The position numbers were made by a program, and so were the translations under genes. From Candidatus Pelagisphaera phototrophica (GTDB lineage: Bacteria; Verrucomicrobiota; Verrucomicrobiia; Opitutales; Opitutaceae), in assembly GCF_014529625.1 (NCBI RefSeq), contig NZ_CP076039.1, positions 3,844,001 through 3,908,000 of the forward strand: a stretch of 64,000 bases of DNA, in the 5' to 3' direction. The notes below the pieces were generated by a model. That model was not told the origin of the DNA. It searched no databases and saw only the letters and a program-made list of their open reading frames with translations. Shown piece by piece: positions 46,421 through 56,736 of the stretch. Within the stretch, counting starts at the first letter, position 1. Each line of letters opens with the position of its first letter.

Positions 46421-47290
46421 CTATCGCTCGGGGAGCAGTTCGAGAACCTCATCGAGCGCGTAACGAAGGATCCAAGCTTTGCGAGTGCCGGAGGTCGTAA
46501 GAATCGATTTGTTGAGTGCTCGCAGCAGTGCGGTACGAGCTGACTCCGGGACTGCTATGGATTCGAGGAGAGAACGGCAGGTGATTTCGTAGATGGCGGC
46601 ACAGGCGTCGGGGTTACCTTGATTGAAGATTGGAACACCCCGGGAAATAGCTAATTCGATAAGAGCTCGAGGCCCCTCCATTTGCGAGACGGGAGTCCGA
46701 GAAGAACCCACGGTGCTATCTGGGGAAGTACTTGAAGTGGCTCTGACGTACTCGATCTCAAGTTTGAAGGGGCCTGGGTTCTTATCAGACAAAGTGAAGC
46801 CGATGGAGTTAACGTCGCTAGGGTTTAGGGGAATATCAGAAAAGGGGCGGCCGAAAGACTGTCGGACAAACTCTGACGCCGGGAGAAAGGTTTCCGTCCA
46901 TATGTTTTTTTCGGTGGGAAAGGCCGCGCGAAAGGAGCCGGAGGTCCTTTGCCCATTGACCCGGAGGTCAAGGTAGTAGGTCCGACCATCACCCCTTGCT
47001 TTGATGTTGAAGCCTTCGACGTTTTGCAGATCAAAAGAGTCAGGCCGACTTCGTATGGATACGAACCCGCCATTGTTTTCTAGAGAGAGTACACCTTGGA
47101 AGAGAAGATTTCCGTCGTCAGTTTGCTCGAAACGGCTGGTTGATATTCCACCCATGACTCTGTCGTTGACCACGCCCCAGTTTCGAAGGTCGCTGGGATT
47201 TTCGAAAGAAGCGATCGTTTGAGAGCGAAGAGGATTGGAGTTCACCGAGATCGTAAGCATTGTCAGAATTATCGTGGGGATCCAGTTCAT
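46421..47290 (-). CDS. Secreted CIA30-domain protein
   Basis: 289 residues with a signal peptide (1-24). The CIA30-like beta sandwich (about 27-180) shows WGVVNDRVMGGISTSRF, FQGVLSLENNGGFVSIRS and VEGFNIKARGDGRTYYLDLR. CIA30 domains were named from a complex I assembly factor, but bacterial secreted versions are probably carbohydrate- or ligand-binding. The helical C-terminal ~90 residues (from about 205) contain two Cys (DACAAIYEITCRSLL) and are not in a family I recognise. Its 5' region holds a perfect hairpin. Confidence 0.8.
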   Translation of the reverse strand: MNWIPTIILTMLTISVNSNPLRSQTIASFENPSDLRNWGVVNDRVMGGISTSRFEQTDDGNLLFQGVLSLENNGGFVSIRSRPDSFDLQNVEGFNIKARGDGRTYYLDLRVNGQRTSGSFRAAFPTEKNIWTETFLPASEFVRQSFGRPFSDIPLNPSDVNSIGFTLSDKNPGPFKLEIEYVRATSSTSPDSTVGSSRTPVSQMEGPRALIELAISRGVPIFNQGNPDACAAIYEITCRSLLESIAVPESARTALLRALNKSILTTSGTRKAWILRYALDEVLELLPER

Positions 47291-47333
47291 ACTTTTTGAT
47301 CAACGCTTTGCGTCGGATATTTGAGGAGGAATA

Positions 47334-47359
47334 CAACACAAACGAATGAGTTTGTGTTG
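47334..47359. promoter_or_regulatory. Perfect 10-bp inverted repeat upstream of the CIA30 gene
   Basis: CAACACAAAC, 6-bp loop GAATGA, GTTTGTGTTG, placed 44-69 bp before the start codon at 47290. AT-rich, symmetrical and close to the start, it could be an operator or a 5'-leader hairpin. Confidence 0.4.
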
Positions 47360-47632
47360 TTCAAGGATTGTTCCAAGGCGAGAAAGGGAATGTGTGAAGC
47401 CCTTCGCGGCGGAGCAAATGAAGATCCTGCCCAATCGGAGAGAGGCTTAATGCAGAATCTCGGGCTTGCTTTTGTGTCACTTGATTACTCGGTCTAACCT
47501 TGTTTCAGCACTTTGGGATATAGGGATGAAATCAGTCGTTTCGATATCTATTGTGGAGATAGTGAATATTAAAAATAGACCCAATCAAATTCCAGCCTGC
47601 TTTTACAAACTACCTGAGGAAAGAACTGATTA

Positions 47633-47731
47633 CTAATCCAATTTCCGTTGATCTAAACGTTCGGCCGCGGATCCCAATCCGAGGGCCTTGAGCACGGTGC
47701 GTCGGTCAAATTGATTCTGTGTTTTCTTCAT
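47633..47731 (-). pseudogene. Stub of a Tat-exported protein
   Basis: ATG at 47731 gives 32 residues ending at a stop, including FDRRTVLKALGLGSAA, a Tat twin-arginine core as in DUF1501/DUF1552 or oxidoreductase genes. The rest of the gene is missing. It stands alone in the 570-bp gap between the CIA30 and DUF1592 genes; the remaining bases of that gap show nothing recognisable. Confidence 0.45.
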
Positions 47732-47860
47732 GAGGAGGCGAGGTTAACTATCTGAAGAGGATGTGAATCATCAACGCAGAATCAAACAAGTTCGACGTAA
47801 GCACGTTATACTAGTCTGCTAGGCTCCCACAAATTACAGGTACGCGGTCCTGTAAGGAAA

Positions 47861-50458
47861 CTACTTAGACAGAAAAACGTCGCTCTGCGTCACTGCATGG
47901 ACCAGCGAACGCAAACCATAGTTCTCTCCTTCTAAATCTTCCACAATCTGATCCACTTCTCTGCGATCAGCGAACTCGATCTCGGCACCGGTGGCGTAGG
48001 TCATCACTTGATTTACGAGATTGCGAGCAATCTGCTTCACATCGGAAAGCGCCAGCTCCTTAAAGCCCTTTATATCAGTGAAAGCTCTGCCATCTGGCAT
48101 GGAATAACTCGCGTCAACAGCCGGTCCGTGTGCCCATCCCTTGTCATCTGAATCAATCGCTCGATAATTGTCTCTCCAACCTCCGATGACATCATAGTTC
48201 TCAAGAGCGAACCCAGGTGGATCGATAATTCTGTGACAGGCCATGCATGATTCAGTAGAACGATGTTTATCAAGCTGATCCCGAATCGAAACCGCGCCAC
48301 GTATGTCCGGTTCAACGGCGGGCACTTGATCTGGTGGTGGCGGAATATGTTTCCCCAAGATACGCTCCAACAACCAAACCCCTCTAACGATGGGCGAGGT
48401 TGTCGTCCCATTGGCGGTCACTTTAAGCACGCTCGCTTGCGTAATAAGACCGCCTCGCCTTGAGCTTCCATTAAGCTCCACTTCTCTCAATCCAGGCTCA
48501 AGCCCAAACTCTATTCCATAGTGCTTGGCGATACGCTCGTTGAGCACCGTAAAGTCCGAATCGATTACATTCGCCACACTCAGGTCCCGATCAAGCAGAT
48601 GTTGAAGAAAAGAGTAGGTTTCATCCAGCATTGAATGGAGAAGAATGTTGTCATACTCTGGATACAGTTTAGTATCAGGAGTCGTGAAAGTGATGTCCCT
48701 AAGCTCGAGCCAACTATCCGCAAAATTCTTCACAAACGATTTTGCTTTGGTGTCATTGAGCATTCGCTCCACTTGCGCTTTGAGAACATCTGGACGTGAA
48801 AGTAGCCCCTTCTCAGCCTGTGCGAACAATGCGTTGTCAGGGGGAGCACTCCAAAGAAAGTAACTCAACCGCGTCGCAATACTGTAATCATCCAGCTGAC
48901 TCGGATCTTCCTGAAAATAAAGGAAACGGTGAGATGAGAGAATGGCTCGATAACCGGACTTTACCGCCTTAATGAGCGAACCGCTCGAATCGAGCTCTAC
49001 TTTTGCGAACTCAAAGTAGGGCTGGATGTCAAAATCGCTTGCAGGACGACGAAAAACGCGGTCCGCAAATCGACGTAGTAGCCGCTTAAGGTCTGCTTCC
49101 AATGCTTGGCTTACGAGTTCTCCGTCCCTGATCGATAAACCGCCAAATAGCTGTTTTCTCAGTTCAGGATTGTCCAATCCTGGATAGATTCTCTCGACCT
49201 CCAAGCTTTCGACCGCAATTCCAGAGGAACCGTCATGAATCACAGAGAGATCTTGAATCGCTTTTGACGAAACCCACTTGAGGGTTCTATCTGTTGGGCG
49301 GATTCCAATGATGTGATTTTTCCGAATCCAGGCATCAAACACAAATTCTTGAAGCTCTCTCGTGGCCTCGAACTTCCCTACCCAGTAGACGGCTGGCGCC
49401 TTGGCTCGAAGAATCCCAGTTTTAATACGACCCCAAACATTGCGTCCTTCAGGCGGATTGTGAGCCTTAGCTTTTAAGCGGATACGGTACCAACCGGTTT
49501 CAGGAACCTCCGTGCCTGCCATTCGTCCGTGAAAACCTTGTGTGGTAGGGAAGCTTAAAAGCTGGTTTTCGTGATAGATCGCCTGCCGCTCGTTCAAGAT
49601 TCGCTCCGAACCGACACCTAGCTCATTGGGGTGGTAGACTCTCTTATACGGAAGCGTCGAAAGCAATTCAGCGATCTCCGCATTCTTCGCGATCGTTCCC
49701 CTGAGATCAAGCGGCGAATTCGTATCCACAAATTTCCCATTTTCGTATCGATAGGTTTTATTCTCGCTTCCTAGAAATGTCCTGTAGCCTTCATAAAAAA
49801 ATATCGTTGGCAGTTTTGAAGTGGCAAACGGATCGATCTCAATGAGTCTCAAGTCTTTCGGCAAAGGTGAGGAAGCCGAGACCGGAGGATTGATAACCCG
49901 CTCGAAAGATTCATCCAGAATAAGGTCCACTACCCCTAGGTATTTCTGAAGCAGGTGATAAGACACCTGCTGCACCTCCGCGATATTGCTAAACCCATCC
50001 GTGGTCTGATCTTCAGGCAATAGTTCCAGCAATGGAATATCTACGCCCAAGAGATTATGTAATGTATTTTCATACTCAATACGACTTAGTCGCCGTGACT
50101 TCACGCGCCCTTCTGCCTTGATTTGCTTGTAGGAAATCTCGTGCAGAATATCTTCGAACTCATCCAAGAACCCGGCCCTTTCACCGGGCTCCAACAACGA
50201 ATCCTTCGGGGGTGGCATTTCGGCTTCTTTAATGCGGTCGTGCACGAAGGCCCATCGGTCCATGTTCGAGTGGTCCGAGGGATCGAAAAGAAGCGATTCA
50301 AGATCGAGTTCCCCCTTCTTATCCACATTATTGTGGCACTCGTAGCAATTGAGATCGAGAAACTGGGTGATTGAATCAGGCACCTCGAAATCATTATCCG
50401 TTTTCCCAAAGCAGGGGAAAGCGAAAAAGATTAATGAAGGTATAATAATTCGAATCAT
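47861..50458 (-). CDS. Planctomycete-type cytochrome c / DUF1587-DUF1592-DUF1588-DUF1585 protein
   Basis: 865 residues with a signal peptide (1-18). The order of the family is complete: a PSCyt1-type cytochrome c (CYECHNN at about 37-43), DUF1587 (LSRIEYENTLHNLLGVDIPL), a carbohydrate-binding-like middle part (about 230-420), DUF1595, DUF1592 (LSYFLWSAPPDNALFAQAE), DUF1588 (second CxxCH, CMACHRIIDPPGFALENYD) and DUF1585 near the end. These large secreted proteins are typical of Planctomycetes and Verrucomicrobia and are always found with a DUF1552 gene. They are thought to take part in polysaccharide oxidation. Confidence 0.9.
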   Translation of the reverse strand: MIRIIIPSLIFFAFPCFGKTDNDFEVPDSITQFLDLNCYECHNNVDKKGELDLESLLFDPSDHSNMDRWAFVHDRIKEAEMPPPKDSLLEPGERAGFLDEFEDILHEISYKQIKAEGRVKSRRLSRIEYENTLHNLLGVDIPLLELLPEDQTTDGFSNIAEVQQVSYHLLQKYLGVVDLILDESFERVINPPVSASSPLPKDLRLIEIDPFATSKLPTIFFYEGYRTFLGSENKTYRYENGKFVDTNSPLDLRGTIAKNAEIAELLSTLPYKRVYHPNELGVGSERILNERQAIYHENQLLSFPTTQGFHGRMAGTEVPETGWYRIRLKAKAHNPPEGRNVWGRIKTGILRAKAPAVYWVGKFEATRELQEFVFDAWIRKNHIIGIRPTDRTLKWVSSKAIQDLSVIHDGSSGIAVESLEVERIYPGLDNPELRKQLFGGLSIRDGELVSQALEADLKRLLRRFADRVFRRPASDFDIQPYFEFAKVELDSSGSLIKAVKSGYRAILSSHRFLYFQEDPSQLDDYSIATRLSYFLWSAPPDNALFAQAEKGLLSRPDVLKAQVERMLNDTKAKSFVKNFADSWLELRDITFTTPDTKLYPEYDNILLHSMLDETYSFLQHLLDRDLSVANVIDSDFTVLNERIAKHYGIEFGLEPGLREVELNGSSRRGGLITQASVLKVTANGTTTSPIVRGVWLLERILGKHIPPPPDQVPAVEPDIRGAVSIRDQLDKHRSTESCMACHRIIDPPGFALENYDVIGGWRDNYRAIDSDDKGWAHGPAVDASYSMPDGRAFTDIKGFKELALSDVKQIARNLVNQVMTYATGAEIEFADRREVDQIVEDLEGENYGLRSLVHAVTQSDVFLSK

Positions 50459-50619
50459 GCTATTTAGCTACACCCATAAATTGGCCCGAATGGAACGGTC
50501 TCTGAAAAGGCAAAATTCACTACTTTCGTTTGGCCAAACCCAAAAACATTCGTTTGAATTAGCAAGATTGGTAGGTGAAAAAGATTTCTCTAAAAAATTC
50601 TGTAGTTAAAAACCGATCA

Positions 50620-51909
50620 CTACGCTATTTCCAGACCCGTCATTTCACCTGTGCTGGTGGCGAAGCGTTCGTCTTCCAGTCCATGTCGACGAAGAATACT
50701 GAGAAACAGGTTCGGCAGTGGATAGTTATTCGCTTTGTCAAATGCCAGGTGCTGGCCGTGTTTGAATCCGCCACCCGCTAAAACCACCGGCATGTTGCGG
50801 TTGTCGTGAGAGCTCCCGTTACCCAAATTTGATGTCATGAGAACACTGGTTCTATCCAACAGCGTTCCACTGGATTCCTCCACCCCTTTGAGTTCACGTA
50901 GAAAATCTCCCCATTTCCGCATTAGCTCCGTTTCGACGATCGTGAGCTGATCCAGTTTTTCCTCATCCAGTCCATGATGGCTCAAGCTGTGGTAACCCTC
51001 GTCAACACCTTCAAGCGGAACCGCACCGCCTTCACCATTCAGGTGGACCGTGATAAATCGCGTAGAGTCCGTCTGGAGAGCCAGAGACATCACATCCAGC
51101 ATCAGTTTTTTACGATCAATGATGGCGTCGCTGTTATCGATATCGACCGGCGCCGCGACCCCCACCTTCGGCTTGGGCCGTAACGTCCATTCTTGGGCCT
51201 CGCCCAGCCGCTTTTCGAAATTTCGAACAGAGGTAAAGTACTGATCCAGCTTTTCCCGATCTCCCGATCCTAGGGTTTTCTCAACCCGTTTTGCGTCCGC
51301 AGCGACCACGTCCATAATACTCCGACCCTGCTTGAGCCGCTCAACTTGGCGCGCTTTCTCTTTGGGCGTGTCCGGAATAAAAAGCTGATTAAATACTCGC
51401 GACGGAGACTGCTCCGCGGGAATCATGCTTCCTGATTCTGTATAGGAGGCACTGGTACTTCCATTGATATCAAGTACAAGGGAAGGGAAACGGGTGTAGT
51501 GCCCTTGATGTTTGGCGAGATACTGATCGATGGATATTGAGTTCTTGAAAGCGGCACTCCGGGAATACGGAGCAGCGGTGAGAATACTTCCCTCAGCTTG
51601 GTGCCCGCCACTCACCCCGGGGTGAGACGAACCTGTGACAACCGTCATATCACCAAGAAGATCCTCGACCTCTGACAGGTACAGAGAGGGTGCGTAGTTC
51701 CGACCGGTTTCCCTAGGATTTAAGTTCGGACCGTGAAGTCCTAAGGCAAGCGTAAAGGCCACAAAACGCCTTGGGGCTTCATAGGCTGAAGAGGCGGCAA
51801 ACGCTGGAGTCATCGCTTCGAGCCATGGGAGTGCCATCGCGGCCCCCGCCCCTTTTAGAAACGAGCGTCGGGAGAGTGATTTTGAGAAACTAAAATGTAC
51901 GTCTTTCAT
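50620..51909 (-). CDS. DUF1552-family Tat-exported protein
   Basis: 429 residues. Tat signal LSRRSFLKGAGAAMALPWLE (about 12-31), then the DUF1552 body with VVTGSSHPGVSGGHQAEGS, SIDQYLAKHQG, SSHDNRNMPVVLAGGGFKHG and LFLSILRRHGLE. It resembles the sulfatase/alkaline-phosphatase fold in outline, as does DUF1501. It is the constant partner of DUF1592 proteins; here it is transcribed first, with 161 bp to the DUF1592 gene. It is exported folded and probably works with it in the periplasm. Confidence 0.9.
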   Translation of the reverse strand: MKDVHFSFSKSLSRRSFLKGAGAAMALPWLEAMTPAFAASSAYEAPRRFVAFTLALGLHGPNLNPRETGRNYAPSLYLSEVEDLLGDMTVVTGSSHPGVSGGHQAEGSILTAAPYSRSAAFKNSISIDQYLAKHQGHYTRFPSLVLDINGSTSASYTESGSMIPAEQSPSRVFNQLFIPDTPKEKARQVERLKQGRSIMDVVAADAKRVEKTLGSGDREKLDQYFTSVRNFEKRLGEAQEWTLRPKPKVGVAAPVDIDNSDAIIDRKKLMLDVMSLALQTDSTRFITVHLNGEGGAVPLEGVDEGYHSLSHHGLDEEKLDQLTIVETELMRKWGDFLRELKGVEESSGTLLDRTSVLMTSNLGNGSSHDNRNMPVVLAGGGFKHGQHLAFDKANNYPLPNLFLSILRRHGLEDERFATSTGEMTGLEIA

Positions 51910-52063
51910 CTCGTTTGTTCTTCTGGTTTGTTTACCATAATAGAGGGATCTATAGACAACAAATTACACTAAAAACTAAATTGAAACACAATTCGAGTCT
52001 CAGTCTACAGTTGACCTATTACGGTAGCTCGCCCCCCAATCCACAAGCGGATTTGCAAAGAGC

Positions 52064-53758
52064 TTACATCGAAGTACGCAAGTAGTCGCGGTATTTCGGC
52101 TCCCAAAAGTTGTCGTCGATCGCCCGATCCAGGGCGAGTTCAGTCCCTTCGCGAGCTACTCCGTCCCGCATCGCTTGGCGCCCCACTCTCCTGGCAATGA
52201 CTTTGCTTAAGTCCCGTATTTCATCCAGTGGCGGCAGTAGACCTTGATTAGGCTCATCAGCTTTGGGCGAACTATCCGCCAATGCCTCACTAGCGGCGAT
52301 CAACATGTTTTCAGTCATCCGCTTCGCTCTACTCGCAACCACACCTAGACCTACCCCGGGAAAAATATAGCTGTTGTTACACTGAGCGATCGAATGAGTC
52401 CTCCCTTTATATTCAACCGAGTCAAAAGGGCTTCCCGTTGCGACGATCGCCCTACCTTCTGACCATTCGATCACGTCTTTTGGTGTCGCTTCCGCAAGGC
52501 TAGTTGGGTTCGAAAGCGGAAAGACAATCGGCCTTTCCACGTGCGTTGACATTTCCCGGATCACTGGCTCGGTAAAGAGATTGTATTGCCCAGAAACCCC
52601 TACCAGCACTGTTGGCTTCACCTGCTTCATAACACCCAGCAACGACACCTGCCCACTCTCTTCTAGCCACCTACTAGCTTCCTCATGGTCGCGAGCGAGT
52701 TCGTACTGGAAGTCCCGCAAGTCCTCCGAGTCCGTAGTCAGCAAACCATTACGGTCCACCATATAGATTCGTTGCTTTGCCTCATTTTCGCTCAATCCTT
52801 CCTTACGCATGTGAGCTATCAGATGCGAAGCGATGCCACAACCTGCTGAACCCGCGCCCGCAAAGCAAATTTTCTGATCGACAAGCCGTTCATTTTTTTG
52901 CTCACACGCAGTAATCAAGGTCCCTGCGGTAACAGCAGCGGTTCCTTGTATGTCATCGTTAAAACAGCAAAGACGATCCCGATAGCGTCGCAAAAGCGGC
53001 ATGGCGGCTGGCTGAGCAAAATCCTCGAATTGCAGCAGCGCATTCGGCCAAAGGCTTACAACACACTCAATGAACTTTTCCACAAAGTCGAAATAAGCTT
53101 CGCCCGAAATGCGTCCGGTTCGTTTCCCCATGTACATAGGATCATTGACAAGTTCCTCGTTGTTGCATCCTACATCAAGTGTTATCGGAAGAGTATGAGC
53201 AGGACTAATGCCCCCACAAGCTGAATACAGGGCAAGCTTCCCAATTGTGATACCCATACCTCCAATTCCCTGATCACCGAGACCGAGGACTCGTTCGCCG
53301 TCCGTGACCACAATTACTTTAATATTCTGCTTGGTCGCGTTTCGCAGAATTCGGTCGATCTTGTCACGGTCATCGTAAGAGATGAATAGACCCCGCTTGC
53401 GCCGATAAATCTGAGAAAACTTCTGGCACGCCTCTCCAACAGTTGGGGTATAGATGATCGGCATCAGTTCCTCTAAATTGTGAACGAGCAAGCTGAAATA
53501 TAGGGTCTCGTTCGTATCCTGAATCGAGCGCAAGTAGATGTGCTTGTCCATCCGGCTAGTGAAAGCGCAGAGCTGCTCATAAGCCCGTTCGCGCTGCTCA
53601 TCTATTGTCTCGACACGATAGGGAAGCAGCCCGTCCAAATTGAATTCGCGCCGCTCCTTTTCCGTAAAACCACTCCCTTTGTTAAGCAGCGGCGTTTCAA
53701 GCAAAATAGGCCCTGCATATGGAATATACAAGGGGCGCTTTGATTTCTGCATCTTCAT
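52064..53758 (-). CDS. maeA: NAD-dependent malic enzyme
   Basis: 564 residues, as for E. coli MaeA (565). Motifs: [58 protein letters not shown] and the second nucleotide-binding loop [17 protein letters not shown]. It decarboxylates malate to pyruvate in the cytosol, feeding the pyruvate dehydrogenase encoded earlier in the window. ATG at 53758 is preferred over GTG at 53761. NAD rather than NADP is inferred from length and subfamily. Confidence 0.94.
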   Translation of the reverse strand: MKMQKSKRPLYIPYAGPILLETPLLNKGSGFTEKERREFNLDGLLPYRVETIDEQRERAYEQLCAFTSRMDKHIYLRSIQDTNETLYFSLLVHNLEELMPIIYTPTVGEACQKFSQIYRRKRGLFISYDDRDKIDRILRNATKQNIKVIVVTDGERVLGLGDQGIGGMGITIGKLALYSACGGISPAHTLPITLDVGCNNEELVNDPMYMGKRTGRISGEAYFDFVEKFIECVVSLWPNALLQFEDFAQPAAMPLLRRYRDRLCCFNDDIQGTAAVTAGTLITACEQKNERLVDQKICFAGAGSAGCGIASHLIAHMRKEGLSENEAKQRIYMVDRNGLLTTDSEDLRDFQYELARDHEEASRWLEESGQVSLLGVMKQVKPTVLVGVSGQYNLFTEPVIREMSTHVERPIVFPLSNPTSLAEATPKDVIEWSEGRAIVATGSPFDSVEYKGRTHSIAQCNNSYIFPGVGLGVVASRAKRMTENMLIAASEALADSSPKADEPNQGLLPPLDEIRDLSKVIARRVGRQAMRDGVAREGTELALDRAIDDNFWEPKYRDYLRTSM

Positions 53759-53891
53759 CACTATAGGTGAAACAGGTTTTTGCCGTCAGACGCAACCTTC
53801 TTTGCCTTCCGAGCAAGCGGGAACGAGTGGGAATTCACACTTAATGGAAAGTAACTTGTATTTCCGCCCGAACTGCCCTCTCTTCGGAAAA

Positions 53892-55310
53892 CTACTCAAT
53901 ATAGGTATCCTGAGAAAAATCGGTGTCTAGGCCACGTTTTTCCCAAGACTCTCGAAACGTCTCTAAATCATATCCAAATAGTGGCGACACTTCGATCTTC
54001 CGCAAGGGAACTCCCTCACTATCTTTTTCAACTGAAACCCCTACATCGGTTAGCCACTGGGCAAATAACCGCTGCTGGTCCGCGCGGCAGGTAACCGCCG
54101 AATCCACGCCTTCGGCATTCTTGACGGGACTGAAATCGCCCAATCGAGTCGTCTCGATGATCATCGGCTTCCCCGCGAAAGGCAACGCATCAAAAACGAA
54201 GAGCTCAAATTTAAGCCCATTCGGCTCGCTTGGGAAAACCTTTTCCCCGTTTGAACCTAAACAGGCTATCTTCTTCAAAGCCTTGTGGAAGGGCAAAGCG
54301 ATGGAGCTATTTTTGCCCGTCAACTTTCTAATGAAGTCAACCGAAACGATGTGGATCGCCACACTTCCGGCAATGAATCTCAATTGCCCCTTTTCATCCC
54401 TTTGGGCGGTCAACTCGTCGGGCATGTCGCTGTATTCAACGATTTCAAGTCGATCTCCCAAAACGCAAAAGTGCCCCAGCTTTTCTTTCTCGTAGGCCTT
54501 CGGAAGCATTTTACTCGACATCGAAGAGCCAGAGAGAATATGGAATCCAAGAAAATAAGGGTCAATCACTTGGACATGGGGATTATCCACTTGGAAATAG
54601 CTCATCAAGTCGATCCCCTTGGCCTCCATCTCATCGAGGATCCCATTTCTTTCCAATGCTCTTAAGGCTCCGCCGTGGCCATCGGGGCTCATCGCGATAC
54701 TCCTTTTTGATTCCATCAAGATTTTGCCTTCAAAATCGACGGCCGGCATACGTCCTTGCCTAAAGAAACGTACACTGTCTTCCCCAAGCCCAAAGTGATC
54801 GTTCTCCCGAAAGAAGGAGACGGTTGCCTCATGATTGACATGGCTGGTCATGAGGTACCAGGGAATTTCACAATCATACCGACACCTCGCTGCCCTTATT
54901 TTTTCTGCGAACAACTGGAACAAGGTTTTATTATTGACGGGCGAGATGGGATAAGTCCCCTTTGGCCCGTCGTAACCCAAACGTGTGCCTTGGCCACCCG
55001 CTACGGTGAACGCGGCCACTCGTCCGGCACACAGAGCAGCTTCTCCATCTATTTTTGCTTTCTGCCACTTCTCGTCTCCAAGAATATCACCGGGGAGGGG
55101 CTCGTAAGGAGCGGGATCTAGGCTGCTGAAGTCTATTGTAGAGCTCCCTTTTTTCGAGAGAACCAATTGCTTCACTAAACCGTCTAACTCGTCGAGATCG
55201 ATTTCATCTGCCTGCTCCTGCAGGACTCTCTTTTCCTCTTCGTCAAGCGATTCCCAATACTGAAAAACATGCCCCTGACCTTTCTGTTCGAAAAGTTCCT
55301 TGGTATCCAT
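53892..55310 (-). CDS. UDP-sugar pyrophosphorylase, eukaryotic UAP1-like
   Basis: 472 residues from ATG at 55310. The uridylyltransferase signature VAGGQGTRLGYDGPKGTYPI, SPDGHGGALRALE and FQVDNPHVQVIDPYFLG match the UAP1 (UDP-N-acetylglucosamine pyrophosphorylase) family, which is eukaryotic in character, rather than bacterial GlmU or GalU. It likely forms UDP-GlcNAc or UDP-glucose from UTP and the sugar 1-phosphate. Bacterial cases are known in Bacteroidetes and Chlamydiae relatives. It is followed (upstream in transcription) by the FtsB-like gene. Confidence 0.88.
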   Translation of the reverse strand: MDTKELFEQKGQGHVFQYWESLDEEEKRVLQEQADEIDLDELDGLVKQLVLSKKGSSTIDFSSLDPAPYEPLPGDILGDEKWQKAKIDGEAALCAGRVAAFTVAGGQGTRLGYDGPKGTYPISPVNNKTLFQLFAEKIRAARCRYDCEIPWYLMTSHVNHEATVSFFRENDHFGLGEDSVRFFRQGRMPAVDFEGKILMESKRSIAMSPDGHGGALRALERNGILDEMEAKGIDLMSYFQVDNPHVQVIDPYFLGFHILSGSSMSSKMLPKAYEKEKLGHFCVLGDRLEIVEYSDMPDELTAQRDEKGQLRFIAGSVAIHIVSVDFIRKLTGKNSSIALPFHKALKKIACLGSNGEKVFPSEPNGLKFELFVFDALPFAGKPMIIETTRLGDFSPVKNAEGVDSAVTCRADQQRLFAQWLTDVGVSVEKDSEGVPLRKIEVSPLFGYDLETFRESWEKRGLDTDFSQDTYIE

Positions 55311-55351
55311 GGTATTCAAGTCGAAACGGGTGTATTCAACCCACGGCCCTT

Positions 55352-55642
55352 CTAACGGTCGTCAAACTCAAACTTGAAGACCGTTTCTTCTGCCTTGGCG
55401 TAATTCAATTTCTGGCGAATGACCTTTTCCACGTATTCAGGATCATGGTTCAACCGTTCAAGAGAGCTTTTCTTAGACCCGATTTTGGCTTCGATTTCCG
55501 CAAGCTGGCTCTTAGCCAATTGCTCTGATTCTCGAGCCGCCACCAGCTTATCGTAACGCGCATTTAGATGAGAAAGTGCGAATCCGCTCGCCAAAAGGAA
55601 AACTATGAGGAACAAGAGATTTAAGATTCGGGTGGTACTCAT
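55352..55642 (-). CDS. FtsB/DivIC-type septum formation protein
   Basis: 96 residues from ATG at 55642. One transmembrane helix (about 7-25), then a coiled coil (about 30-65) and the conserved tail NHDPEYVEKVIRQKLNYAKAEETVF that marks FtsB/DivIC proteins. It takes part in the divisome in the inner membrane with FtsL. It lies 41 bp before the uridylyltransferase gene and is divergent from the ExeA-like gene. Confidence 0.85.
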   Translation of the reverse strand: MSTTRILNLLFLIVFLLASGFALSHLNARYDKLVAARESEQLAKSQLAEIEAKIGSKKSSLERLNHDPEYVEKVIRQKLNYAKAEETVFKFEFDDR

Positions 55643-55731
55643 GATAGACAAGTGCTAAATACGAATAAACCTTTCTCCTTTGCAAAATTATAATTGCAGC
55701 CTTCCCTTAATTTAAGAAGAAATTTACTCAA

Positions 55732-56550
55732 ATGTATCAGAGTTTCTACGGCCTCAAAGAGATGCCGTTCAACATTACTCCCGATCCCAACTTTCTCTAC
55801 TTGAGCCCGACTCACCAGGAGGCCCTCCAGCACCTGAAGTACGGCATAGCAGAGAAAAAGGGATTTATAGTGTTGACCGGAGAAGTAGGATGCGGAAAGA
55901 CCACGCTTTGTCGTCATTTCATTAATGAGATTGACGACGAGAAGTACGAGAGCGCCTTGATCCTCAACCCTCGTATCACCGAGACCCAGCTCCTGAAAAC
56001 GATCCTCTCTGAACTCGGAGAGGAAGGCTCTAGCCGAAGTCGGAGCGGCCTCGTAAAACAGGTTAATGACGTCCTCTTGGACCGAATCCAGCGGGGGAAA
56101 GACATCCTTCTGATCATTGACGAGGCCCAGAACCTCACCTTTGACCTCCTTGAACAGCTCCGTCTGCTCTCGAACCTGGAGACCGACAAGCAGAAGTTGC
56201 TTCAGATCATCCTAATGGGACAGCCCGAGTTTAAGCGGATCCTGGGTGAAAATAGACTGCGCCAGCTCCGCCAACGAATCCTGGTCCACACCGAGCTAGT
56301 CCCTCTAAATCGCTATCAGGTAGAGCAATACATACACCACCGTATCGCGATGGCCGGTGGCCAAGGAATTCCGTTTTTCACCAGTTGGGCAGTACGTTGG
56401 ATCCATTGGAAATCACGGGGGGTACCTCGGATCATCAACAATATTTGCGACAAGGCTCTTCTTTCAGCCTATATCAGATCTTCAGAAGTCGTGAAGGTGA
56501 AGGACGTGCGTACCGCTCTCAAGGAAATCAGTTCCTTGGATTTTGGCTGA
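55732..56550 (+). CDS. ExeA/GspA-like AAA ATPase
   Basis: 272 residues. Start MYQSFYGLKEMPFNITPDPNFLYLS is the usual ExeA opening. Walker A GEVGCGKTTL (about 49-58), Walker B DILLIIDEAQNL, sensor GQPEFK and RGVPRIINNICDKALL complete the AAA module. There is no C-terminal peptidoglycan-binding or membrane part, which ExeA of Aeromonas has. In secretion systems ExeA helps secretin assembly, so a link to the Amuc_1098-like secretin is possible. It is monocistronic. Confidence 0.88.
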   Translation: MYQSFYGLKEMPFNITPDPNFLYLSPTHQEALQHLKYGIAEKKGFIVLTGEVGCGKTTLCRHFINEIDDEKYESALILNPRITETQLLKTILSELGEEGSSRSRSGLVKQVNDVLLDRIQRGKDILLIIDEAQNLTFDLLEQLRLLSNLETDKQKLLQIILMGQPEFKRILGENRLRQLRQRILVHTELVPLNRYQVEQYIHHRIAMAGGQGIPFFTSWAVRWIHWKSRGVPRIINNICDKALLSAYIRSSEVVKVKDVRTALKEISSLDFG

Positions 56551-56640
56551 TACTCCCAGTCGGCTAGAAGATAGAATCCCTCTGATAAAGGAAGGATTCT
56601 TGCTAAAGTGATCCTAAATCTGGGGTTGAAATAGCGGTTG

Positions 56641-56680
56641 TTAGTACCACAGGTTCGAATCTCGCTCTCTCTGCTATTAT
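56641..56680 (+). other. tRNA 3'-end remnant (possible attachment-site scar)
   Basis: GGTTCGAAT is a T-loop, followed by CTCGCTCTCTCTGCTA, which looks like the 3' acceptor and near-CCA end of a tRNA-Ser. No matching 5' acceptor, D-arm or anticodon arm is found in the preceding 90 bases, so the tRNA gene is not complete. Such isolated ends are left by integrases at attachment sites. Confidence 0.45.
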
Positions 56681-56736
56681 ATAAGTAATTGATACAAAGG
56701 GTTTAAATTGAAATAGGTTCAAACTGACAGGTGAAA

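Noticed and set aside
56586-56676. Complete tRNA-Ser gene ending at 56676
   Set aside because: Only the T-loop and 3' acceptor-like end can be seen; no 5' acceptor, D-arm or anticodon arm pairs in the 90 bases upstream, and the T-stem has mismatches.
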